Notes: generated by a model not told the origin, from the letters alone. A DNA stretch of 64,000 nucleotides from Thermoleophilaceae bacterium (GCA_030447725.1 JAUJOQ010000001.1:1091263-1155262), one strand, 5' to 3'; shown: positions 14,945 through 24,153, numbered from the stretch's first letter. Translations and numbers: made by a program.

Positions 14945-16954
14945 TCAGAAGTGCACGCCGCGCAGCAGGTAGGCCATCGCCACGGCCTCAGTGGACATAT
15001 CCTCGTCTCCGGCGGGCGGTGATCCGTCCTTCACCGCCTCCAGCTCCTTCGGCTTGCCCCTAGCCGACTTCGAGTCGGGGAACAGGTTGTAGGCCTGGTT
15101 GAGCACGATGTCGACCGTCTTCGGAGATACCGCGTAGAGCACCTCGCCGAAGGTGCCGAGCCGCGAGGCCTTGCGCTTGGGCTTGTCGATCATGGCGTCG
15201 CAGAGCATCTGCGCGGCCTCGTCCGGCGTCAGGGTGGGGAACGCCCTGTACATGTCCGTGGGCGCGATCATCGGGGTGCGCACCAGCGGCATGTAGATCG
15301 TCGTGAACTTGACGTTGTCGGCCACGCACTCCGGGGCCACGCAGCGCGAGAACGCATCCAGCGCGGACTTGGAGGCCACATAGGCCGAGAAGCGAGGCGT
15401 GTTCGTCTGCACGCCGATCGACGACACGTTGATGATGTGGCCGGACTTGCGCTCGCGCATGCCCGGCAGCAGGGCCAGGATCAGCTTGAGCGCGCCGAAG
15501 TAGTTGAGTGCCATCGTGCGCTCGAAGTCGTGGAATCGGTCATAGGAACGGGCCACCGAGCGCCGGATCGAGCGCCCGGCGTTGTTGATCAGCACGTCCA
15601 CTCCTCCATGCACGGCCAGCACCTCCTCGGCCAGCCGCTCGATGTCCTCGAGGCTTGACAGGTCGGCCGGATGCACGTGCGCCTTGCCGCCGGCCTCTTC
15701 CACCTGCTCCGCAACCGCCTCGAGCTTCTCGCGCGTGCGCGAGACCAGCAGCACCTCGCCGCCGGCCTCGCCGATCTTCACGGCCGTGGCCAGGCCGATG
15801 CCGCTCGAGGCGCCGGTGATCAGCACCTTCTTCGCCTTGATCGCCGTCTTCAGCGAACGGTCCCGGAACAGGTCCGGGTCCATGTTTCGCTCCCAGTAGT
15901 CCCATAGGGCGGGTGCGTAGGTATCCAGCGGCGGGACGGCGATCGCGGTGCCGGCGAGCGCGCGTTGGGCGTCACGCGCGTCGAAGGTGCATCGAAAGTC
16001 GCGCACCTCCATCGCCTCGGGCGGAATGCCGAGGTCGTGGTAGATCTGGTTGCGGATCTTCTTGACGGTCGGGATCGCGTTCAGTCCTGCGCGAACGCCT
16101 TTGGGCACGACGTTCAGCAGGTTCTGGTCGATGCGCATCGCGAACTGCGGCGCGTGGGCCGCCCTGGCGAAGGTGTTGAGCGCCTGGCCCACAGACATCG
16201 GCTCCGGATCGACGAGGTGGAAGGTGTCGCCCGGCAGGTCCTCGTAGGGCAGGTGGGCGATGTGGTCCATGGCCCGCGCCACGAAGTCCACCGGCACCAT
16301 CGTCGTGTTGCCGCCCTCCGGGCCTGCCACCGGAAACCACTCCGGGAGAGCGCTGCGCAGCTTCTGGAGCAACTTGAAGAAGTAGTAGGGACCGTCGATC
16401 TTGTCCATCTCGCCGGTCTGCGAGTGCCCGAGCACGATGCCGGGGCGAAACACGAGCTTCTTGGCCTCCACGCCCTCTCGCACGATCTTCTCGGACTCGT
16501 ACTTCGTGCGGTGATAGTGGTGTGGCAGCTGCTGGTTCTCGTCGAACATGTCCTCACCGAACACGCCCTTGTAGGAGCCCGCGACCGCGATCGAGCTGGT
16601 GTGGTGGAAGCGCCCGACATCGTGGGAGTTCGCGAACTCGACCACGTGCCTCGTGCCTTCCACGTTGGCCCGCACCGCGGCCTGCTCGTCGGCCTCGATG
16701 TCGTAGACCGCCGCCAGGTGGAAGAGGTGGTCGATCTTCTCGCTGAAGTCCTCCACGCCGAGTCCGGGCTTCGACAGGTCACCGGGGACCCCGACGATGC
16801 GCCCCTCCTGCGCCCCGAGGCGCTGGATGAGCGCATCCACCTTCCCGCGCGATCCCTCGCGCACCAGGATGTACACCGTGCCCTCTCGCTTCAGCAGCTC
16901 CTCGACGAGGTGCCTACCTATGAAGCCGGTGGCCCCCGTCACGAAGTAGTTCAA
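14945..16954 (-). CDS. fused two-domain SDR, fatty acyl-CoA reductase type
   Basis: Protein of 669 residues with two Rossmann units. Residues about 1-370 form an extended SDR of the male-sterility type: NYFVTGATGFIGRHLVEELL, YHRTKYESEK (YxxxK) and VFRPGIVLGHS. Residues about 385-600 form a classical SDR: VLITGASSGIGLATAV, LINNAGRSIRRSV and SAYVASKSALDAFSR (YxxxK). This arrangement matches the mycobacterial acyl-CoA reductase Rv3391 type, which reduces fatty acyl-CoA to aldehyde or alcohol. The start is TTG 16954, preceded by GAGGAGAGG. Its promoter region carries two tandem palindromes (16969-17043) shared with the divergent cyclase gene. Confidence 0.88.
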   Translation of the reverse strand: MNYFVTGATGFIGRHLVEELLKREGTVYILVREGSRGKVDALIQRLGAQEGRIVGVPGDLSKPGLGVEDFSEKIDHLFHLAAVYDIEADEQAAVRANVEGTRHVVEFANSHDVGRFHHTSSIAVAGSYKGVFGEDMFDENQQLPHHYHRTKYESEKIVREGVEAKKLVFRPGIVLGHSQTGEMDKIDGPYYFFKLLQKLRSALPEWFPVAGPEGGNTTMVPVDFVARAMDHIAHLPYEDLPGDTFHLVDPEPMSVGQALNTFARAAHAPQFAMRIDQNLLNVVPKGVRAGLNAIPTVKKIRNQIYHDLGIPPEAMEVRDFRCTFDARDAQRALAGTAIAVPPLDTYAPALWDYWERNMDPDLFRDRSLKTAIKAKKVLITGASSGIGLATAVKIGEAGGEVLLVSRTREKLEAVAEQVEEAGGKAHVHPADLSSLEDIERLAEEVLAVHGGVDVLINNAGRSIRRSVARSYDRFHDFERTMALNYFGALKLILALLPGMRERKSGHIINVSSIGVQTNTPRFSAYVASKSALDAFSRCVAPECVADNVKFTTIYMPLVRTPMIAPTDMYRAFPTLTPDEAAQMLCDAMIDKPKRKASRLGTFGEVLYAVSPKTVDIVLNQAYNLFPDSKSARGKPKELEAVKDGSPPAGDEDMSTEAVAMAYLLRGVHF

Positions 16955-16968
16955 GACGCCTCTCCTCC

Positions 16969-17043
16969 TCTTGAAGGATTTGGCAGGGATGCCGAATCCT
17001 TCGCGTTTTCTTGAAGGATTTGGCAGGGATGCCGAATCCTTCG
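16969..17043. promoter_or_regulatory. two tandem 35-bp palindromic repeats in a divergent promoter
   Basis: Identical copies at 16969-17003 and 17009-17043, period 40. Each holds the inverted repeat AAGGATT ... AATCCTT (16974-17001 and 17014-17041) with a nested inner pair GGCA-GGGA-TGCC. A spacing of four helical turns places the two sites on the same face of DNA, as for cooperative binding of two repressor dimers. They lie between the acyl-CoA reductase start (16954, minus) and the MerR-cyclase start (17138, plus). Operator function is inferred; no terminator-like T-run follows the hairpins. Confidence 0.75.
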
Positions 17044-17137
17044 GGCTCTCTCCATGGGCTCGCGAGTCTATCCCCGGGTTGGCCCGCGCGCGACGGCGGA
17101 GCCGGTAGGAAACTCCGCCGTTGTAGCGTCCGCTGCG

Positions 17138-18340
17138 GTGGACGACGGGACGCTCACCCTCAAGCAAGCCGCCGAGAGGGCAGGGGTCTCCCCTTCCACG
17201 CTCCGGCGCTGGGCCTCCTCCGGAGTGATCCCGCGGATGAAGGGCGCCAGGAGCGATGACTGGACCGCGGCGGCGGCATCGCACGCGCGCGTGGTGGCCA
17301 GGCTCCGCGACCGCGGCCACAAGCTGGACGAGATCCGCGAGGCGACGGACGAGGGCCGCCTGGCCTACGGCTTCGTCGAGGACATGTTCCCGGAGAGCCA
17401 GGGCACGCGGACCCTCGAGGACGCTGCCCAGGCCACCGGCCTCGAGCCCGCGCTGATCGAGCGCTTCTGGACCAGCCTCGGCCTTCCCGCCCAGGGGCTC
17501 GAGAACCTCACCGACGACGACATCCAGGCGCTCCAATACGCCGCCTCGGTGCTTGCGTCGGGGTTTCCGCTCGTTGCCTTCCTGCAGCTCGGACGGGTGT
17601 ACGGTCAGGCGCTGGCGCGCATCGCCGACGCCGAGGTGCGCCTGTTTCACATCTACGTGCACGAGCCCCTGATCAGGGAGGGAGTGCCCGGCCTGCAGAT
17701 GGCGGAGGAGATGGAGCACCTCGCGCGAGACCTGCTTCCGCTGGCCTCGCCGCTCATGGACTTCATGCATCAGCGCTTCCTTGCCCATTACATCGAGCAG
17801 GACGTAGTGGGCCACATGGAGATCGAGATGGACGCGGACACCGACCTCGGGCGCGTGCGCGTGGCCATCGCCTTCTGCGACCTGGCCGGCTACACGCGGT
17901 ACACCGAGGAGGAGGGCGAGGAGGAGGCGGTCTCGATGGTGGAGCGCTTCGTCGAGTCGGTCACCGACACGCTGCCCGACGACGCACGCGTGATCAAGAC
18001 GATCGGCGACGAGGTGATGATCGTGGGTCAGGACGTGCAGGCTCTCACCGACTGGGCGGTGGGCTACCAGCTGCTGTTCACCGACCGGCCCGAGCCACGG
18101 ATCGGCATCCACTTTGGCGCCACGCTGTACCGCGACGGCGACTACTTCGGGCGGGAGGTCAACCTTGCCTCGCGGATCGTCGCGCGGGCACGCGGCGGTG
18201 AGGTTCTGGTCAGCGACGCTGTGGTGGACCGGGTCGCAGAATCCGAGCACCTGATGTTCCAGGGGGTCGGCCAGGTCAAGCTGAAGGGCTTCGACGAGAC
18301 GGTCCAGCTCTGCCGGGCCCAGACACCCGAGGGGCGGTGA
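17138..18340 (+). CDS. MerR-type HTH fused to class III adenylate/guanylate cyclase
   Basis: About 400 residues. The N-terminal part has a MerR-like helix-turn-helix (LTLKQAAERAGVSPSTLRRW then IPRMKGARSDDW). A helical region (about 95-235) follows, resembling the regulatory domain of actinobacterial cyclases. The catalytic domain contains AIAFCDLAGYTRYTEEEGEE (metal Asp), VIKTIGDEVMIVG (second metal Asp) and GREVNLASRIVARARGGEVL (Asn and Arg that stabilise the transition state). It should make cAMP or cGMP. GTG 17138 was chosen; TAGCGT lies eight bases upstream, and the 28 extra residues from ATG 17054 look non-coding. Its stop overlaps tilS by four bases. Confidence 0.85.
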   Translation: MDDGTLTLKQAAERAGVSPSTLRRWASSGVIPRMKGARSDDWTAAAASHARVVARLRDRGHKLDEIREATDEGRLAYGFVEDMFPESQGTRTLEDAAQATGLEPALIERFWTSLGLPAQGLENLTDDDIQALQYAASVLASGFPLVAFLQLGRVYGQALARIADAEVRLFHIYVHEPLIREGVPGLQMAEEMEHLARDLLPLASPLMDFMHQRFLAHYIEQDVVGHMEIEMDADTDLGRVRVAIAFCDLAGYTRYTEEEGEEEAVSMVERFVESVTDTLPDDARVIKTIGDEVMIVGQDVQALTDWAVGYQLLFTDRPEPRIGIHFGATLYRDGDYFGREVNLASRIVARARGGEVLVSDAVVDRVAESEHLMFQGVGQVKLKGFDETVQLCRAQTPEGR

Positions 18341-19644
18341 AAGGCGGCGCGGCGGCAGGGCGGGCGCTCGACGCGGCTCGCACCAGCGGGCTTGTGGGCG
18401 AGGACCGGCCGCTGCTCGTGCTGCTGTCAGGCGGGGCCGACTCGGTCTGCCTGCTCGATGTCGCGATCGAGCTCGGCGCCCTTGTCAGCGCCCTGCACGT
18501 GAACTACGGCCTGCGCGCGCAGGCCGAGGAGGATGAGGCGCACTGCCGCGCACTCTGTGCCGAGCTCGGCATCGAGGTGGCGGTCGAGCGCGCCCTGCTG
18601 CCGCAGGAGGGCAACGTGCACGCGCACGCGCGTGATGCCCGCTACCGCCTGGCTGAGAGGCTGGCCGCCGGCGCCTACGCCGCGGCGCACACCGCATCGG
18701 ACCAGGCCGAGACCGTGCTCTACCGCCTGGCCGTCTCCCCCGGCCGGCGCGCACTGCTGGGAATGCAGCCGGCACGCGGGCGACTCGTGCGCCCGCTGCT
18801 GCACGCGACTGCCGAGGACACGCGCGCGTGGTGTCGCAGCCGCGGGCTCGAGTGGCGCGAGGACGCCTCGAACCAGGACCGCCGTTTCGCGCGGTCGCGG
18901 GTGCGGCACGACCTTCTACCCGCGCTTCGCGCCGTGGGACCGGCCCCTGAGCGCACGATCGCCGAGACGGCGCTGCTGCTGCGCGACGAGGCGGAGGTGC
19001 TCGATCAGGTCACGGCCACTGCCCTCGCCGAGCTCGGTGGGGGGCCGGCGGTCACCGTTGCCGGCCTGCGAGCGCTGTCGCCCGCCCTCGTGCGCCTCGT
19101 GCTTCGGGAGCTCGCCGAACGGGTCTCCGGAGGGCAGCGCGCGCTGTCTCGAGCTGAGGTGGATTCCGTGCTCCGCCTCGGCGACAGCGGCGGCAGCCGG
19201 TCGCTCGACCTGGGGGGAGGGCTGAGGGCGGTGGCCGAGTACGGCACGCTGCGCTTTCGCCGGGGACAGGACGCGCAGGCCCCCGAGCCTGTCGCGCTGC
19301 CGGTGCCCGGCGCCGCTCGCTTCGGTGAGTGGGAGGTGGAGGCAGGCAGGGGTCGGGGCGGCGAGGTGGCCGTATCCGGTTCCGCGCTGGGTGACCCTCC
19401 CCTCGTGCGCGCGTGGAGAGAGGGGGATCGCATGCGCCCGGTGGGACTCGGCGGCACGAAGACGCTCCAAGACCTCTTCACCGATCGTAAGGTCCCACGT
19501 GCGCTCCGGCGCTCGCTGCCGGTGGTCGAGGTCGGTGGCGAGATCGTCTGGGTGCCCGGTGTCGCGCTCGACGAGCGCTTCGCCGCAGGAGAGGGCGACC
19601 CCGACCCGGTCGGCCTGTCAGCGCGGCGGGTCGCGCGGGCCTAG
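18337..19644 (+). CDS. tilS: tRNA(Ile)-lysidine synthase
   Basis: Converts C34 of the CAU-anticodon tRNA-Ile to lysidine using ATP. Of 435 residues, the N-terminal PP-loop domain has LLSGGADSVCLLD and VSALHVNYGLR, then AAHTASDQAETVLYRL and RLVRPLL, typical of TilS. The C-terminal domain carries REGDRMRPVGLGGTKTLQDLF, the tRNA-binding TilS_C motif. Start GTG 18337 overlaps the cyclase stop. hpt and ftsH follow, the same order as in Bacillus. Confidence 0.93.
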   Translation: MKGGAAAGRALDAARTSGLVGEDRPLLVLLSGGADSVCLLDVAIELGALVSALHVNYGLRAQAEEDEAHCRALCAELGIEVAVERALLPQEGNVHAHARDARYRLAERLAAGAYAAAHTASDQAETVLYRLAVSPGRRALLGMQPARGRLVRPLLHATAEDTRAWCRSRGLEWREDASNQDRRFARSRVRHDLLPALRAVGPAPERTIAETALLLRDEAEVLDQVTATALAELGGGPAVTVAGLRALSPALVRLVLRELAERVSGGQRALSRAEVDSVLRLGDSGGSRSLDLGGGLRAVAEYGTLRFRRGQDAQAPEPVALPVPGAARFGEWEVEAGRGRGGEVAVSGSALGDPPLVRAWREGDRMRPVGLGGTKTLQDLFTDRKVPRALRRSLPVVEVGGEIVWVPGVALDERFAAGEGDPDPVGLSARRVARA

Positions 19645-19693
19645 CCGCGCCTGGCTTCGACGGCTCCGCGACGGCCCGGTCATCGGGATCTGG

Positions 19694-19715
19694 TCGGTAT
19701 GACGCCCCATACCGA
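19694..19715. promoter_or_regulatory. inverted repeat upstream of hpt
   Basis: TCGGTATG-ACGCCC-CATACCGA, perfect 8-bp arms in the tilS-hpt gap, about 40 bases before the hpt -10 box. A competing hairpin GGTCGG/CCGACC (19692-19697 with 19723-19728) overlaps it. It could be an operator for hpt or a weak terminator for tilS; no T-run follows, so an operator is slightly preferred. Confidence 0.5.
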
Positions 19716-19755
19716 GGTAAAGCCGACCGGATCGCTCGGTTCGCCCCCCGGAGCC

Positions 19756-19761
19756 TAGACT
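19756..19761 (+). promoter_or_regulatory. -10 box of hpt (leaderless)
   Basis: TAGACT, ten bases before GTG 19772, with no Shine-Dalgarno between, so transcription probably starts at or next to the start codon. Confidence 0.6.
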
Positions 19762-19771
19762 CGCGCAACCC

Positions 19772-20323
19772 GTGACGGACCCGGCCATCGGTGAGATCCT
19801 TGTCCAGCAGGACGATCTGGCGCATCGCATCGCCCAGTTGGGCGAGGAGATCTCCCGTGACTACGACGGGCGGTCCCTCCTGCTGGTCGGGGTGCTCAAG
19901 GGCGCGATCTTCTTCGTGTCGGACCTGATGCGGCATCTGCAGTGCGAGTGTGAGGTCGACTTCATGGCGGTTGCCTCCTACGGCTCGAAGACCGACTCGA
20001 GCGGGGTCGTGCGCATCCTCAAGGACCTCGATGCGCCGATCGAGGGCCGCGACGTGCTGATCGTCGAGGACATCGTGGACTCGGGGCTCACGCTCTCCTA
20101 CCTGCTGCGCACGCTGAAGGCTCGCGATCCGGCCACGCTCGAGGTATGTGCCCTGCTCACCAAGCCGGAACGGCGCAAAATCGATCTGCCGATCCGGTAC
20201 GTGGGCTTCGAGATCCCCAACCGCTTCGCGATCGGATACGGCCTCGACCACGCCGAGCGGTTTCGCAACCTGCCCTACGTGGCGGTGCTCGGCGAGCCGG
20301 GGGACCGAGCCGGGGACACGTAA
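19772..20323 (+). CDS. hpt: hypoxanthine phosphoribosyltransferase
   Basis: Salvages hypoxanthine or guanine with PRPP. The 183 residues include the PRPP-binding motif VLIVEDIVDSGLTLSYL, upstream VGVLKGAIFFVSDLMRH (PPi loop) and FMAVASYGSKTDSSG (flexible loop). Near the C-terminus YVGFEIPNRFAIGYGLDHAE is the usual base-binding region. Start GTG 19772 is supported by the -10 box TAGACT ten bases upstream. In Bacillus and other Gram-positives hpt lies between tilS and ftsH, as here. Confidence 0.93.
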   Translation: MTDPAIGEILVQQDDLAHRIAQLGEEISRDYDGRSLLLVGVLKGAIFFVSDLMRHLQCECEVDFMAVASYGSKTDSSGVVRILKDLDAPIEGRDVLIVEDIVDSGLTLSYLLRTLKARDPATLEVCALLTKPERRKIDLPIRYVGFEIPNRFAIGYGLDHAERFRNLPYVAVLGEPGDRAGDT

Positions 20324-20400
20324 GGCGGCCTGCAAAGGCGCAAGAAGAGAACTACCCCCTTGCTACGCTTCCGTTTCACTTTGCGGGTGCCCCCTTGTCC

Positions 20401-22377
20401 ATGAGCAGATTCTTCAAGAGTGCGGCGTTCCCGATCCTGATCGTCGTCCTCCTGGCCTTCTTCGCCCAGAAGCTGATCAGCCCAGGCGACACGAAGAAGG
20501 ATCCGGACTACACGCAGTTCCTCGCCCAGGTCGAGGACGGTCGCGTGAAGACGGTCACGCTCAACACGAAGAACAACAAGGTCGACGTCGAGACGACCCG
20601 GGGGGAGGAGTACGAGACCGCCTATCCGGACAACACCGAGCAGAGCCTGGTCAACACCCTCCGCGAGCAGGACGTGCCGATCGACGTGAAGGCCAAGTCC
20701 GGCGCAGGCTGGATCACGGCTCTCACATACATCCTGCCCTTCGTGATCTTCCTCCTCTTCTGGCTGTTCATCATCAATCAGATGCAGGGCGGCGGCTCGA
20801 AGGTGATGTCCTTCGGCAAGTCGCGTGCCAAGCGGATGTCCGTCGACGCGCCCAAGATCACCTTCCGCGACGTCGCCGGCGTCGACGAGGCGGTGGAAGA
20901 GCTTCACGAGATCAAGGAGTTCCTCGAGAACCCGAAGAAGTTCCAGGCGCTCGGCGCCCGTATCCCCAAGGGCGTCCTCCTCTACGGACCTCCCGGCACC
21001 GGCAAGACACTGCTGGCCCGCGCCGTCGCCGGCGAAGCCGGAGTGCCGTTCTTCTCTATCTCCGGCTCGGACTTCGTCGAAATGTTCGTCGGCGTCGGTG
21101 CTTCGCGCGTGCGTGACCTGTTCGAGCAGGCCAAGCAAAACAGCCCCTGCATCATCTTCATGGACGAGATCGACGCCGTGGGGCGCCACCGCGGCGCCGG
21201 CATGGGCGGCGGCCACGACGAGCGCGAGCAGACGCTGAACCAGCTGCTCGTCGAGATGGACGGCTTCACGATGACCGACAACATCATCCTGATCGCCGCC
21301 ACCAACCGGCCCGACATCCTCGATCCGGCGCTGCTGCGCCCCGGCCGCTTCGACCGCCAGATCGTGGTCGACCGCCCCGACCGCAAGGGCCGCGCCAAGA
21401 TCCTCGAGGTGCACACCCGCGGCAAGCCCCTCGCCAGTCACATCGACCTCGACAACCTCGCTGCCCAGACCCCTGGCTTCACGGGCGCCGATCTCCAGAA
21501 CCTGGTGAACGAGGCGGCCCTGCTCGCCGCCCGCCAGGGCAAGCGCGAGATCGACCACATCCAGCTCGAGGAGGGGATAATGCGCGTGATCGCCGGCCCC
21601 GAGAAGAAGACGCGCGTGATGAGCGAGAAGGAGCGCCGCGTCACGGCGTTCCACGAGATGGGCCACGCGATCGTCGCCCACTTCCTCGAGAACACCGATC
21701 CGGTGCACAAGATCTCGGTGATCTCCCGCGGCCAGGCGCTCGGCTACACCATCTCGCTGCCCACCGAGGACAAGTTCCTCACCACCCGGGCGGAGCTGCA
21801 GGACACGATGGCGATGACTCTTGGCGGGCGCGCGGCGGAGGAGCTCGTGTTCGGTGAGGTCACGACCGGCGCGTCGAATGACATCGAGAAGGTGACCGCC
21901 ACCGCCAAGCAGATGGTGATGCGGTTCGGAATGTCCGAGAAGCTGGGCCCGCGTGTCTTCGGCCACGACCACGGCCAGCCCTTCCTCGGCCGCGAGTTCT
22001 CCTCCGAGCCCGACTACTCCGACGACATCGCGCGCGAGATCGACGATGAGATCCGTCGCATCGTCGAGGAGGCCCACCAGGCGGCGCGAGCGATCCTCGA
22101 TCAGCGCCGCAGCGAGCTGGACTCCACCTCGGAGGTGCTGCTGCGCCGCGAGACGATCGAGCGCGACGAGTTCATGGAGCTGCTCGAGGGCAAGTCAGAG
22201 CTCGAGGTGTTCGGGCCCGACGAGCCGGTGCTGCCATCGGGCGGCCCGCCGCTCGAGCCCGAGGCGCCCGCGCGCAAGCCCGAGCGCAAGCCGGCGCCGC
22301 TGCCGCGGCCGGGGCTGGCCGGCGGGACTGCCGAGGCGCGGGGGTTCGACACCCCCGAGAAGCCCGATCTCGCCTAG
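20401..22377 (+). CDS. ftsH: ATP-dependent zinc metalloprotease FtsH
   Basis: Membrane-anchored AAA+ protease degrading membrane and regulatory proteins. It has 658 residues: two membrane helices (about 8-25 and 106-128), Walker A GPPGTGKT (196-203), Walker [10 protein letters not shown], and the second region of homology ([20 protein letters not shown]). The zinc motif is HEMGH (418-422), with Met in place of the usual Ala. The C-terminus ends in a Pro-rich tail. ATG 20401 was chosen because it directly precedes the first membrane helix; longer readings overlap hpt. The stop overlaps the convergent gene at 22374. Confidence 0.95.
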   Translation: MSRFFKSAAFPILIVVLLAFFAQKLISPGDTKKDPDYTQFLAQVEDGRVKTVTLNTKNNKVDVETTRGEEYETAYPDNTEQSLVNTLREQDVPIDVKAKSGAGWITALTYILPFVIFLLFWLFIINQMQGGGSKVMSFGKSRAKRMSVDAPKITFRDVAGVDEAVEELHEIKEFLENPKKFQALGARIPKGVLLYGPPGTGKTLLARAVAGEAGVPFFSISGSDFVEMFVGVGASRVRDLFEQAKQNSPCIIFMDEIDAVGRHRGAGMGGGHDEREQTLNQLLVEMDGFTMTDNIILIAATNRPDILDPALLRPGRFDRQIVVDRPDRKGRAKILEVHTRGKPLASHIDLDNLAAQTPGFTGADLQNLVNEAALLAARQGKREIDHIQLEEGIMRVIAGPEKKTRVMSEKERRVTAFHEMGHAIVAHFLENTDPVHKISVISRGQALGYTISLPTEDKFLTTRAELQDTMAMTLGGRAAEELVFGEVTTGASNDIEKVTATAKQMVMRFGMSEKLGPRVFGHDHGQPFLGREFSSEPDYSDDIAREIDDEIRRIVEEAHQAARAILDQRRSELDSTSEVLLRRETIERDEFMELLEGKSELEVFGPDEPVLPSGGPPLEPEAPARKPERKPAPLPRPGLAGGTAEARGFDTPEKPDLA

Positions 22378-22832
22378 CGCCCCAGCGCGCGCACCAGTTC
22401 CCTTGCTCTGCCCGGGACTTCCGCGAGGAGTTCCCGCACCTCGGTGAGTCCCGCTCGCAGCTCTACGTCGCCGACCTCGACCGGCAGAGGCGAGTCCTGG
22501 AGGGTGGCGAGCACTCCGCCGGCGGCGCCGACCGCCGCGACTGCGTTGTCGATGAAGCCTCTGGCGCCGGTGGAAGGCAGGCCCGGCGCCTGCTGCTCGA
22601 AGGCTGCACCCGGTAGGCCGTGGCGGGCGGCGAACTCCGCGTGGACGCGCTTGGCGCGGCCGTAGCTCATCTGGACGGGCCGGAAGAGCTGCTCTTCGAG
22701 CCTGTCGGCGCTGAGTTCGTCCAGCTGCTCGTACGCGGCGCCGAGACAGGCCAGCGCGTACCCGATTTCGTCGGTGGCCTGCGCGAGGGTGGCGAGCAGC
22801 TGCTGGCGGGCTTCGGCGTCGGTGTAGGCCAT
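22374..22832 (-). CDS. helical hypothetical protein
   Basis: Protein of 152 residues, soluble and mostly helical, beginning MAYTDAEARQQLLATLAQAT, with CLGAAYEQLDELSADRLEEQ and VQMSYGRAKRVHAEFAARHG. No family recognised. Start ATG 22832 lies seven bases after a TATCGT box, a leaderless arrangement. It is convergent with ftsH (overlapping stops) and divergent from folP, 42 bases away. A much longer reading into folP on this strand is a shadow. Confidence 0.65.
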   Translation of the reverse strand: MAYTDAEARQQLLATLAQATDEIGYALACLGAAYEQLDELSADRLEEQLFRPVQMSYGRAKRVHAEFAARHGLPGAAFEQQAPGLPSTGARGFIDNAVAAVGAAGGVLATLQDSPLPVEVGDVELRAGLTEVRELLAEVPGRARELVRALGR

Positions 22833-22861
22833 GCCGGGCACGATAGGCGTCCGGCGGCAGG

Positions 22862-22867
22862 GATAAT
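22862..22867 (+). promoter_or_regulatory. -10 box of folP (leaderless)
   Basis: GATAAT, seven bases before GTG 22875. The surrounding GGATAATCGC also precedes coaX at the same distance. Confidence 0.55.
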
Positions 22868-22874
22868 CGCGGCG

Positions 22875-23699
22875 GTGCACCTCACCCGGCCCACGATCAT
22901 GGGCGTGATCAACGTCACGCCCGACTCCTTCTCCGACGGAGGGCAGTTCGCGGAGAGGAGCGCAGCGGTGACACACGGCCTCCGGCTCGTGGACGAGGGG
23001 GCACACGTCCTCGACGTGGGCGGTGAGTCCACGCGGCCGGGCGCCGCGCCGGTCGGCGAGCAGGAGGAGCTCGCGCGGGTGGTTCCCGTGATCGAAGGCT
23101 TGGGGGCGGCGGACTCTCGCAGCTTCGAGATCTCCGTCGACACCGCCAAGCTCGGGGTGGCCGGGGCGGCCCTCGATGCCGGCGCCGGCATCGTGAACGA
23201 CGTGACCGCCTTCCGGTCGGCGCCCGAGATGGCCGGTCTGGTCGCCCGGCGGGGGGCGGGCTGCTGTCTCATGCACATGCTCGGCGAGCCACGCACCATG
23301 CAGCGCGCTCCGCGCTACGGCGACGTGGTCTCCGAGGTCAAGTCGTTCCTCGAGGAGCGGCTCGGCTTCGCTCTATCCGAGGGGGTTGACGAGGATCGCA
23401 TCTGGCTCGATCCAGGCATCGGGTTCGGCAAGACCGTGGGGCACAACCTCGAGCTGCTGCGTCGCCTGGACGAGCTGGTGGCCATCGGCCGCCCGATCGT
23501 CGTGGGCACGTCACGCAAGAGCTTCCTCGGGAAGCTGACCGGAGGCCGATCGGAGTCCGAGCGCCTGCCCGGAACGATCGCGACCAACGTGCTGGCTCTC
23601 GAGCGCGGCGCGTCGGTCTTCCGCGTACACGATGTGGCCGAGGTCACGGATGCGCTCACCGTGGCCGCTGCTACGGTCGGCGCTCCGAGAGAGGAATGA
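22875..23699 (+). CDS. folP: dihydropteroate synthase
   Basis: Joins p-aminobenzoate to the pterin diphosphate in folate synthesis, and is the sulfonamide target. The 274 residues show both Pfam signatures: MGVINVTPDSFSDGG with DVGGESTRPGA, plus the loops DPGIGFGKT and VGTSRKSFLG. Start GTG 22875 was chosen because it sits five codons before the conserved MGVINVTPDSF; the frame upstream overlaps the divergent gene. folB follows after four bases; folK is displaced by 4.3 kb. Confidence 0.95.
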   Translation: MHLTRPTIMGVINVTPDSFSDGGQFAERSAAVTHGLRLVDEGAHVLDVGGESTRPGAAPVGEQEELARVVPVIEGLGAADSRSFEISVDTAKLGVAGAALDAGAGIVNDVTAFRSAPEMAGLVARRGAGCCLMHMLGEPRTMQRAPRYGDVVSEVKSFLEERLGFALSEGVDEDRIWLDPGIGFGKTVGHNLELLRRLDELVAIGRPIVVGTSRKSFLGKLTGGRSESERLPGTIATNVLALERGASVFRVHDVAEVTDALTVAAATVGAPREE

Positions 23700-23703
23700 T
23701 CCG

Positions 23704-24147
23704 ATGGACGACCGCGATTCGCTCGAGGACGACGAACTCGACCCGGACGAGCCCTACTCGGACCACGAGGAAGATGACGCCTCGGACCCGGCGGTGTCGA
23801 TCGAGATCTCCGGTCTGTCTCTATACACGCGCCACGGCGTGTCCGACGCCGAACGAGAGCTGGGACAGCGGCTGGTGATCGACATCGCCCTGGAGCTGGC
23901 CGACTGCGATGCGCTGGTCACCGACCGGATCGAGGACACCGCCGACTACGCCGAGGTCTGCGAGCAGGCCACCTTGGCCGCGCAGGAACGTTCCTACAAG
24001 ACCCTGGAGCGCCTGTGCGCCGCAATCGCCGACCGCTTGATCGACCGCTACTCCACCGATTCGGTGCGGGTGAAGGTCTCCAAGCCGGAGCCTCCGATGC
24101 CGCTCATGGTCGAAGAGGTGTCGGTCGAGGTGTGGCGGGAGACCTGA
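23704..24147 (+). CDS. folB: dihydroneopterin aldolase with acidic N-terminal extension
   Basis: Cleaves dihydroneopterin to 6-hydroxymethyl-dihydropterin. Core features: ISGLSLYTRHGVSDAERELG, a Glu in KTLERLCAAIADRL and the Lys in VRVKVSKPEPPMP. Of 147 residues, about 30 at the N-terminus (DDRDSLEDDELDPDEPYSD and onward) are an acidic extension not found in typical FolB. ATG 23704 has AGAGAGGA eight bases upstream, supporting the extended start. It is in an operon with folP. Confidence 0.9.
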   Translation: MDDRDSLEDDELDPDEPYSDHEEDDASDPAVSIEISGLSLYTRHGVSDAERELGQRLVIDIALELADCDALVTDRIEDTADYAEVCEQATLAAQERSYKTLERLCAAIADRLIDRYSTDSVRVKVSKPEPPMPLMVEEVSVEVWRET

Positions 24148-24153
24148 GTGCAG

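Noticed and set aside
16955..18250. Long minus-strand extension of the acyl-CoA reductase through the cyclase gene (to 1101 residues)
   Set aside because: The extension is the antisense of a clear cyclase gene and has His/Arg/Leu-rich nonsense composition; the TTG at 16954 has an excellent ribosome site.
20275..22077. 600-residue open frame on the minus strand of ftsH
   Set aside because: Antisense shadow of a well-conserved gene; composition and lack of motifs show it is not coding.
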